A stretch of 5,905 nucleotides of DNA, taken from NCBI GenBank assembly GCA_903893955.1, contig CAITOG010000152.1:1-5905 (forward strand). The letters run 5' to 3'. How positions within the stretch are numbered: position 1 is the first letter of the stretch; each line of letters opens with the position of its first letter. A program made the position numbers and the translations under genes. This stretch comes from an uncultured Actinomycetes bacterium. Its GTDB lineage: Bacteria > Actinomycetota > Acidimicrobiia > Acidimicrobiales > RAAP-2. The notes below the pieces were generated by a model, which did not search any database, had not been told where the DNA came from, and saw only the letters and a list, made by a program, of their open reading frames with translations. Shown here piece after piece: positions 1 through 4,949 of this stretch.

Positions 1-1
1 A

Positions 2-184
2 CCAGGCGACATCGGCTCGCTCACCTCGCACCCGGCATGGCAGCGAGCTGTGCCGACGCCTGACCACTTCTTGCCCCTCGTCTACTTGGCTGGGCTCTGC
101 GACGAAGCAGGGACGACTTCAAGGACGCTCGTCGACGGCTGCGATCTCGGTTCCCTCTCGATGACCTCTTACGTCACGGTCTGA
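2..184 (+). CDS. C-terminal end of a YgiD/DODA-type class III extradiol dioxygenase (partial)
   Basis: Only the last 60 codons and the TGA stop are inside the window; the frame is open to the left edge. The visible protein contains HPAW followed by PTPDHFLPLVYLAGL, which matches the C-terminal signature of the LigB-fold 4,5-DOPA dioxygenase (YgiD/DODA) family. It ends in GSLSMTSYVTV, also typical of that family's last strand. These enzymes are cytoplasmic, use a non-haem metal and cleave catechol-type rings; the true substrate of bacterial members is usually unknown. The His in PTPDH is part of the conserved signature. The other metal ligands lie upstream of the window and cannot be checked. 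The gene converges on the channel gene, with 16 bp between the two stop codons. The family call rests on the motif and the ending alone. Confidence 0.82.
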   Translation, partial: PGDIGSLTSHPAWQRAVPTPDHFLPLVYLAGLCDEAGTTSRTLVDGCDLGSLSMTSYVTV

Positions 185-200
185 TCGCCAGCGTCGAGGA

Positions 201-1025
201 TCAGTCCTTCTCTGGGACTGCGATCTCAGGGTCGAGCACCCCCTGTGCGGTCAGGGAACCTGTCGTCCCACCTCCCGGGCCTCGCAGCAGCCATGCTGCG
301 CCAACCGCGAGCAGTGTTCCGGCAAGCGGGCCAGCGACGTACACCCACCAGGCGCCGAAATCGAGCGAGATCAGATCTGGACCCAATGTCCGGAACGGGT
401 TCATCGAGGCGCCTGAGATCGGGCTGCCCCAGAGACCGGCGAGCGCGATGTAGCCGCCGACGCCGATCGCGCCGATGATGCCGATGTTCTGTGCGCCAGA
501 CGCGGTGCCGAGGATCACGCTGAGGAGGCCGAGGGTGAGGACCGCCTCCATCGCGAACGCTTGCAACTCGGTCGCCGACGATGCCGGGTAGGTCGAGCCC
601 CAACGAGCTGAGACATGGAGGACGGCCTGCAGGAAGCCGGCGGCCACGGCGGCGCCCAGCGCCTGGGCGATCAGGTAGAAGGGCACCCTGTTCCACGGGA
701 AGTCGCCGCGAAGGGCGAAGCCGATCGACACCGCCGGGTTGAAGTGGGCGCCAGAGACCTTGCCCATGAACATGATCATGGCCATGACCATGATCCCTGG
801 AGCGACGACGGCAGCGACGTGCGACACCGAGCCGGGAAGGAGCCTGTCGACCATTGGACCACCAGCAGCGACCAGGACCAGGAAGAAGGTCCCGAGCGCC
901 TCAGAGAAAAGGCGACGCCAACGTCCGAGCGGGTTGTCGAAGCCGGTGAGGTGGGCGACGACGCCACGGGGCATCCCCGCGACATCGAGAGGGAGTTGTG
1001 TGTGGCGCTGGGGCGCCTCAGCCAC
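201..1025 (-). CDS. Aquaporin/MIP-family channel with a non-canonical second NPA box, possible arsenite or glycerol facilitator
   Basis: The 274-residue protein has the aquaporin fold: six hydrophobic segments (roughly residues 41-59, 68-90, 113-137, 155-175, 181-200, 224-247) and two half-helix motifs. The first, SGAHFNPAVS, has a standard NPA at 96-98. The second, SGASMNPFRTLGP, reads NPF at 209-211 but keeps the selectivity-filter Arg (212). Counting back as in GlpF, the helix-5 filter position is Gly197, as in glycerol channels; AqpZ has His there. This suggests a pore wider than a strict water channel, which is inference. Translation is taken from the GTG at 1025, which has GAGG six bases upstream and overlaps the end of the arsC gene by 8 bases. 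An ATG at 974 would shorten the protein by 17 residues without removing any membrane segment. Pairing with arsC recalls AqpS-type channels that pass arsenite out of the cell. Confidence 0.9.
   Translation of the reverse strand: MAEAPQRHTQLPLDVAGMPRGVVAHLTGFDNPLGRWRRLFSEALGTFFLVLVAAGGPMVDRLLPGSVSHVAAVVAPGIMVMAMIMFMGKVSGAHFNPAVSIGFALRGDFPWNRVPFYLIAQALGAAVAAGFLQAVLHVSARWGSTYPASSATELQAFAMEAVLTLGLLSVILGTASGAQNIGIIGAIGVGGYIALAGLWGSPISGASMNPFRTLGPDLISLDFGAWWVYVAGPLAGTLLAVGAAWLLRGPGGGTTGSLTAQGVLDPEIAVPEKD
202..220. terminator. Weak candidate bidirectional hairpin between convergent genes
   Basis: CAGTCC (202-207) and GGACTG (215-220) form a perfect 6-bp stem with a 7-base loop. It lies over the last codons of the minus-strand channel gene and 18 bases after the stop of the plus-strand dioxygenase gene. 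Neither side is followed by a run of T, so it is not a classical intrinsic terminator. It is the only hairpin noticed where two convergent genes would need to end transcription. Confidence 0.25.
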
Positions 1026-1389
1026 GAGCCGCCTCGAGGAACGGTGCCACGCGGTCCTTGGGCCGACCGATGATGGCCCGGCCGTCGGCGACGATCACCG
1101 GTCGCTGGAGCAACTGCCCGTGCGCAGCGAGGACATCCGCCACCTTGGCCGGCGTGTCCACGTCAGCGTCGGAAAGCCCGAGCTTGGCGAAGGTGGCGTC
1201 ACGGCGGACGAGATCGGTGGCGGGGTCCTCGAGGATGGCCAGCAATTCGAGGATCTCGTCGCGGGTCGGACGCTGCGCCACGAGCATGTAGCGACGTTCG
1301 TCGACAGGGATGTCGAGCTCTGCCGCCGCCTCGACCGCATGCCTCGACGTCGAGCAGTTCGGGTTGTGCCAGATGATCACGTCAGCCAT
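1018..1389 (-). CDS. arsC: Arsenate reductase, glutaredoxin-dependent ArsC family
   Basis: The protein has 123 residues and a thioredoxin-like ArsC/Spx fold. It opens with MADVIIWHNPNCSTSR, placing the nucleophile at Cys12, the same position as in E. coli ArsC. The arginines that bind arsenate in that enzyme have clear counterparts: Arg62 or Arg63 before the KLGL segment, Arg96 in QRPVIV, and Arg109 in GRPKD. This supports true arsenate reduction to arsenite with glutathione/glutaredoxin or a substitute thiol, rather than an Spx-like regulator. At 123 residues it is shorter than E. coli ArsC (about 141), mainly at the C-terminus. The ATG at 1389 is chosen because the ArsC homology begins there; the longer open frame upstream runs into the CHAP gene and lacks homology. 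No good ribosome site precedes it, but a possible leaderless promoter does. Its stop overlaps the start of the channel gene, suggesting coupled translation. Confidence 0.9.
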   Translation of the reverse strand: MADVIIWHNPNCSTSRHAVEAAAELDIPVDERRYMLVAQRPTRDEILELLAILEDPATDLVRRDATFAKLGLSDADVDTPAKVADVLAAHGQLLQRPVIVADGRAIIGRPKDRVAPFLEAARG

Positions 1390-1424
1390 AGCGGCATCGT
1401 ACCGCTCGGTCTCCGTCGGCTCAG
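1390..1424 (-). promoter_or_regulatory. Candidate leaderless promoter for arsC-channel pair
   Basis: The 31-bp gap between the CHAP stop and the arsC start contains TACGAT (minus strand, 1401-1396), a TAnnAT-type -10 element, exactly 6 bases before the ATG. That spacing would start the transcript at or next to the start codon. A poor -35-like CTGAGC lies 17 bp further upstream. No ribosome site is near the ATG, which fits a leaderless message. The match is short and may be chance; the genes could equally be read through from the CHAP gene. Confidence 0.3.
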
Positions 1425-2339
1425 GGTGCGGCGAGGAGGGTCGGGGCTGAGAAGGACCCTGACGCGAGCTGTGCGCCCACGAGGCGGCCACCTGACGTGA
1501 GCCACGCCACGGTGACGACGCCGGCACTGGGGAAGAGGACCGGGTGGCCCGGCACCCCTTGCGTGGCGGCGACGCTGAGGCCAGCTGTCCATCGGGCGCC
1601 GTCGAAGAGGCTTGCCTGGATCGCAGGCTGCCCCACCACCTTCGAGGCCACGGCAAGCGACGAGCTCGAGGTCAGCGCAACCGGGTTGCTTCGAGCAGCC
1701 GTCCCGATCTGGGTCGGCACCGCCCACGTGTCGCCGTCCAAGGTGCTCGAGAAGATGGCTGCGCCCGTCGAGCGCCACACGACGTGCTCGACACCATCGC
1801 TGCTGCGCGTCACCGACGGCGCGCCGCTGAGTGTCGAGCCGGCCACGTCGAGCGGGGTGGTCAAGCTCCATGCCCCATGCTCGAAGGTGCTGTGGCCGAG
1901 GCCATGGTGGGCTGTGGCGAAGAAGACGTCGAGACCTCCGTCGGCTGTGGTGATCGCCGCCGGGGCGCTCCTGGCTCCATCGGCGACCGACGACGGACCG
2001 AACCACACGCCTCGATAGAGGTATTCGTGCCAGATCACGTGATCGGAGCCCTCGAAGAAGACATTCTCGATCCCGCTGCCATCGATCGCCACCACTGGAT
2101 CCGACGCCATCTGGACGTTCCCTGGCGGGAGGACCTGTCCAGAGTGCCAGCTGCCAGCGTCGAACCACGATCGCCCGAGGTGACCATCCGCGGTGCGGTA
2201 GACAACATCGGGAGCGCTGCTCGCTGAGGGGTCACCCCACACGCCGGTCGCCAGCACCTCTGGTGCCGCCCAGGATCCTGCGATCTCATAGGTGTGCAGG
2301 AGAGTGCCATCGCTCGTGCGCCAGAACAAGTTGGGTATC
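1421..2339 (-). repeat. Seven degenerate protein-level repeats encoding propeller blades
   Basis: On the minus strand, the part of the CHAP gene downstream of about 2339 encodes seven tandem repeats with a mean period near 45 residues. The blade-closing aromatics fall at residues 248, 289, 337, 382, 430, 475 and 521, giving spacings of 41, 48, 45, 48, 45 and 46. Conservation is visible in the protein (strand, DG turn, strand, G-x-W) but not as obvious DNA identity, so the duplication is old and not a recent tandem expansion. Coordinates are approximate. Confidence 0.65.
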
Positions 2340-3013
2340 CCATTGACGTCGACGCTCGCAGCAGGCGACGCCGCCGGCTCGGTCCGAGGTGTGACGTAGT
2401 CGGTGATGGTCATGCCCACGCCGCCAGGTGTCTGGCCGACAGCCCGGTGCTTGGACCCGATGAGCGCGATCTGGACGTGGCTGGTCCGAGCGAAGGTTGC
2501 GCCAGAGCCGCTGCCAGAGAAGTCGCCATTGACCGTGGTGATCGACCCATCGGCGTTGACGGAGGTGACGATGCCCACGTGGTCTGCAAAGGCCACCCCA
2601 TCGAAGTCGTAGACCACCGCGTCCCCAGGCTGGGGCACATAGCTCGGATCGGTGTGCACGATGCCTGCGTGTGAGGTTACGAAGCTCGAGGCAGCTGCGT
2701 TCAGGCCACCGACGAAGAGCCCGCTGTTGGCCCACACCCACTTGGCGAAGTCAGCGCACCAATACTCGGGCAGACCCTTGTAGCCCGCACAGCTCGTCTC
2801 GAAGCTCGATCCCCCGAGCGAGTTCGGTGCCGGGTTGAAGAGCGAGCAGGTACCGGCGCCCTTGTTCACATTGGCGAGCGCGAGCGTCGCAGCAGCCGTG
2901 GGACCGCTCGAGGGTGCGCCAGCAGCTGCGATCGGTCCTGAGATCACCGACGACGCAAGAGCCGAGAGGCCGATGAGAGTGCTAAGCGCCGTGACGACAG
3001 CGGCACGTCTCAC
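1421..3013 (-). CDS. Secreted CHAP-domain peptidoglycan hydrolase-like protein with seven-repeat beta-propeller (PLL/tachylectin-like) C-terminus
   Basis: The 530-residue protein starts with a signal peptide: MRR, a hydrophobic core to about residue 28, and a probable AAA-G cut near 31. Residues about 70-180 form a CHAP domain, a papain-like amidase/peptidase that cuts cell-wall peptide or amide bonds. Cys86 lies in YWCADFAKWVW, His145 in ADHVGIVTSV, and Asn162 in TTVNGDF is the probable third catalytic residue. Cys56 and Cys75 may form a disulfide. From about residue 218 to the end there are seven degenerate repeats of 41-48 residues, each ending in an aromatic after Gly or a similar turn: W248, W289, W337, W382, W430, W475, F521. 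Most carry a DG or TSDG turn and a V/F-F/W strand. This resembles seven-bladed fucose-binding or tachylectin-type propellers, so the tail may bind glycans. The GTG start has AGGA seven bases upstream and overlaps the lipoprotein stop as GTGA. Confidence 0.85.
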   Translation of the reverse strand: MRRAAVVTALSTLIGLSALASSVISGPIAAAGAPSSGPTAAATLALANVNKGAGTCSLFNPAPNSLGGSSFETSCAGYKGLPEYWCADFAKWVWANSGLFVGGLNAAASSFVTSHAGIVHTDPSYVPQPGDAVVYDFDGVAFADHVGIVTSVNADGSITTVNGDFSGSGSGATFARTSHVQIALIGSKHRAVGQTPGGVGMTITDYVTPRTEPAASPAASVDVNGIPNLFWRTSDGTLLHTYEIAGSWAAPEVLATGVWGDPSASSAPDVVYRTADGHLGRSWFDAGSWHSGQVLPPGNVQMASDPVVAIDGSGIENVFFEGSDHVIWHEYLYRGVWFGPSSVADGARSAPAAITTADGGLDVFFATAHHGLGHSTFEHGAWSLTTPLDVAGSTLSGAPSVTRSSDGVEHVVWRSTGAAIFSSTLDGDTWAVPTQIGTAARSNPVALTSSSSLAVASKVVGQPAIQASLFDGARWTAGLSVAATQGVPGHPVLFPSAGVVTVAWLTSGGRLVGAQLASGSFSAPTLLAAP

Positions 3014-3615
3014 GGCAGGATCCTGACCGACTGGGTCGTGGTGTCGCCGACCTGGGTGTGCGAAGCCACATCGACCGCGAAGGCCTGCGCGGTCGCCATC
3101 TTGGGCGCAGTCGTCATCGCAACCCGGAGCCGAAGCACCACCGTCGTCGACCCGCGCGCCGGGACATCGACCGGACCGGTCGCCACCGATGCCGGGTCAT
3201 AGCCATCGCCCTCTGGCATGGGCGTCGGCGCCCAGACGCCAGTACTCGGATCCTGCCGCTCGAGCGTGCCCTGGATGCAGTTGCATGGAGGTGCCACGAC
3301 CTGGAAGACCGGCGCGAGCCCTGTCACGAGTGACGACGAGGGGTTCGAGAGCACGACGTCGAAGGTGTAGGCGATCGTCGCTCGTTGCAGGTCAGTCGGA
3401 AGGCCGACGATCGACACCCGGACGGCACCGGTGATGCCAGGCACGGTCGTCGAGGTGGCCGGAGGGAGCGTGGTGGTCGACATGGTGGTGGTTGGCCGAG
3501 TGCTCGAGGACGACGGGGCCGTGCTGGTTGCTGCACCGCTGCAGCCGGCTGCCACGATGGCGACCGACGTCACCGCAACGCCGATGACTCGACGCAGAGC
3601 ACCATGCCGACCCAT
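3010..3615 (-). CDS. Small secreted lipoprotein of unknown function, coupled to the CHAP protein
   Basis: The 201-residue protein begins MGRHGALRRV, then a hydrophobic stretch (11-23) and a lipobox-like AAGC with Cys25 as the probable lipidated residue. This predicts an outward-facing, membrane-anchored protein. Residues 26-60 are a low-complexity Ser/Thr/Pro linker, probably a flexible spacer through the wall. The rest (about 63-201) is rich in short beta-strand patterns and looks like a beta-sandwich or Ig-like domain, with a CNC pair at 111-113. I do not recognise the family. The ATG at 3615 is chosen because AGGAGG sits 6 bases upstream and the signal peptide starts there; the open frame extends to 3828 but would overlap the divergent dehydrogenase gene and bury the signal peptide. 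The stop overlaps the CHAP start (GTGA), so the two are probably made together. Roles as anchor, partner or inhibitor of the hydrolase are inference. Confidence 0.8.
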   Translation of the reverse strand: MGRHGALRRVIGVAVTSVAIVAAGCSGAATSTAPSSSSTRPTTTMSTTTLPPATSTTVPGITGAVRVSIVGLPTDLQRATIAYTFDVVLSNPSSSLVTGLAPVFQVVAPPCNCIQGTLERQDPSTGVWAPTPMPEGDGYDPASVATGPVDVPARGSTTVVLRLRVAMTTAPKMATAQAFAVDVASHTQVGDTTTQSVRILP

Positions 3616-3627
3616 GACGACCTCCTC
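3616..3627 (-). promoter_or_regulatory. Strong Shine-Dalgarno deciding the lipoprotein start
   Basis: On the minus strand GAGGAGG ends 6 bases before the ATG at 3615. It is a near-perfect ribosome site in the window and fixes the start 71 codons inside the longest open frame. Confidence 0.75.
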
Positions 3628-3674
3628 GGGGGCCCACCACGCTACCCGGGTGCCTGCCCGAGAGCCATGGCGAA

Positions 3675-3710
3675 TCGACCGAGGACGAATCGTCCCTAGT
3701 ATCTCCCTCC
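3675..3710 (+). promoter_or_regulatory. Candidate promoter of the acyl-CoA dehydrogenase gene, probably leaderless
   Basis: TCGACC (3675-3680, four of six matches to TTGACA) and TAGTAT (3697-3702, four of six to TATAAT) are 16 bp apart. Only 8 bases separate the -10 element from the ATG at 3711, so transcription would begin at or a base or two before the start codon. The bases before the ATG are CTCCCTCC, the opposite of a ribosome site, which supports leaderless translation, common in Actinomycetota. Confidence 0.5.
3683..3695. promoter_or_regulatory. Operator-like perfect palindrome in the promoter spacer
   Basis: GGACGAATCGTCC is a perfect inverted repeat of two 6-base arms around one central base. 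It lies wholly between the proposed -35 and -10 boxes of the dehydrogenase promoter, where a bound dimeric repressor would block polymerase. The heptamer CGAATCG also occurs at 3671-3677 and again inside the palindrome at 3686-3692, 15 bases apart, which may mean a second half-site. No regulator gene is in the window. Confidence 0.45.
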
Positions 3711-4859
3711 ATGGAGCGCACCATCTTCGAGTCAGAGCACGACGAGTTCCGCCAGGCCTTCCGGGCGTGGGTGGACAACGAAATCCTCCCGAACGACCTT
3801 GCATGGAATGAGGCAGGTATCGTCCCACGAGAGCTCTTCGCCGATGCCGGGAGCCACGGCTTCCTCGCCTTCGACGTCCCCGAGGAGTTCGGCGGCGGTG
3901 GGATGCCGGACTTCCGCTTCAATGCCATCGCTGCAGAAGAGATCCAGATGGCCGGCGTTGGCGCATCTGGTCTCGGGCTCACGCTTCACAACGACATCAC
4001 CATCCCCTACTTCCTCAAGTACTGCTCCGAGGAGCAGAAGCAGCGCTGGCTGCCAGGCATCGCCAGCGGTGAGCTGATCACCGCCATCGGCATGACCGAG
4101 CCCGGGATCGGCTCCGACCTGGCTTCGATGTCGACCAGTGCGATCCGAGATGGTGACGACTATGTCGTCAACGGGTCGAAGACCTTCATCACCAACGGCA
4201 TCAACGCAGATCTCGTGGTCCTCGCTGTCAAGACAGACCCGAGCCAGCGCCATGCCGGCATGAGCATCATCATCATGGAGCGGGGCCTCGACGGCTTCGA
4301 GCGGGGCCGCAACCTCGAGAAGCTCGGCCTGCACGCCCAGGACACCGCCGAGCTCTTCTTCACCGACGTCCACGTGCCGGCTGCCAACCTCCTCGGCGAG
4401 GAGGGCAAGGGCTTCGCCATACTGGTCGACAACCTGCCGCAGGAGCGGCTCTCGATCGCGGTTGCTGGCGTAGCTGCCGCTCGGGCCGCCGTCGAGTGGA
4501 CGCTCGAGTACGTCACGGGGCGCAACGCCTGCGGCCAGCCGATCGGCTCCTTCCAGAACACGCGCTTCGAGCTCGCCGAGCTGGCGACCGAGGTCGACGT
4601 CGCCCAGGCCTACGTCGACGCCAGCATCATGGCGCTCAACCAGGGGACCTTGACCGCCGAGGACGCGGCGAAGTCCAAGTGGTGGTGCACCGAGCTGCAG
4701 AAGCGCGCTGTCGACCGCTGCCTGCAGCTCTTCGGTGGCTATGGCTACATGCACGAGTACCCGATCTCGAGGGCGTACGCAGATGCCCGGATCACCACGA
4801 TCTATGGCGGCACCACAGAAATCATGAAGGAGATCATCGGCAAGTCGATGGGCCTCTAG
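3711..4859 (+). CDS. Acyl-CoA dehydrogenase, long-chain/isovaleryl catalytic type
   Basis: The 382-residue protein has the full length and order of an acyl-CoA dehydrogenase: an N-terminal helical domain from MERTIFESEHDEFR, a middle beta domain with GMTEPGIGSDLASM (127-140) and YVVNGSKTFITNG (151-163) for FAD and substrate, and a C-terminal helical bundle. It oxidises acyl-CoA to 2-enoyl-CoA with FAD and passes electrons to electron-transfer flavoprotein in the cytoplasm. The catalytic base is informative. The position that is Glu in medium-chain enzymes (YEGT) is Gly366 here (IYGGTTEIMKE), while Glu245 in LPQERL matches the base of human long-chain (LCAD) and isovaleryl enzymes. LCAD also shares the LPQERL and YGGTxEIMKE strings, so a long or branched acyl substrate is plausible; the exact substrate cannot be read. 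The ATG at 3711 fits the family N-terminus and lacks a ribosome site. The gene is divergent from the lipoprotein gene and 90 bp upstream of the phosphofructokinase. Confidence 0.95.
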   Translation: MERTIFESEHDEFRQAFRAWVDNEILPNDLAWNEAGIVPRELFADAGSHGFLAFDVPEEFGGGGMPDFRFNAIAAEEIQMAGVGASGLGLTLHNDITIPYFLKYCSEEQKQRWLPGIASGELITAIGMTEPGIGSDLASMSTSAIRDGDDYVVNGSKTFITNGINADLVVLAVKTDPSQRHAGMSIIIMERGLDGFERGRNLEKLGLHAQDTAELFFTDVHVPAANLLGEEGKGFAILVDNLPQERLSIAVAGVAAARAAVEWTLEYVTGRNACGQPIGSFQNTRFELAELATEVDVAQAYVDASIMALNQGTLTAEDAAKSKWWCTELQKRAVDRCLQLFGGYGYMHEYPISRAYADARITTIYGGTTEIMKEIIGKSMGL

Positions 4860-4884
4860 CCCGACAAGAGGCCACCGAGGTCAC

Positions 4885-4949
4885 GCAGGAGGAGCACCGG
4901 GCAGCGACGAGCTCGCACCGATGTAGCCTCCGTGCAAAGGAGGGCTTCC
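4885..4949 (+). promoter_or_regulatory. 5' leader of the phosphofructokinase gene with a sequestered ribosome site
   Basis: The start codon at 4950 is preceded by AAAGGAGG (4936-4943), a nearly ideal ribosome site with 6-base spacing. Just upstream CCTCC (4927-4931) can pair with GGAGG (4939-4943) across a 7-base loop and hide it. A second purine block, GCAGGAGG (4885-4892), can instead pair with 4927-4935 (eight pairs, one bulge) and would free the ribosome site. These mutually exclusive pairings are seen in the sequence; any switching function is inference. No T-run terminator was found between the dehydrogenase and this gene. Confidence 0.4.

Noticed and set aside
1390..1656. N-terminal extension of ArsC upstream of the ATG at 1389
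   Set aside because: It would overlap the CHAP gene in another frame, and ArsC homology with Cys12 in the standard place begins at the 1389 start.
739..2227. Long plus-strand open frames across the channel, arsC and CHAP genes (for example 739-1500, 1497-2018, 1544-2227)
   Set aside because: They oppose well-supported genes; their translations are Arg/Pro-rich or lack any family motif, and such shadow frames are normal at this GC content.
3616..3828. N-terminal extension of the lipoprotein to 3828
   Set aside because: It would overlap the divergent dehydrogenase gene, bury the signal peptide and ignore the strong ribosome site at 3616-3627.
3732..4754. Minus-strand 340-codon frame opposite the acyl-CoA dehydrogenase
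   Set aside because: The dehydrogenase has full-length family motifs; the antisense frame has no recognisable motif and no ribosome site evidence.
4860..4949. Intrinsic terminator between the dehydrogenase and phosphofructokinase genes
   Set aside because: The hairpins that can be drawn are not followed by a T-run and involve the ribosome site, so they fit a leader structure better than a terminator.
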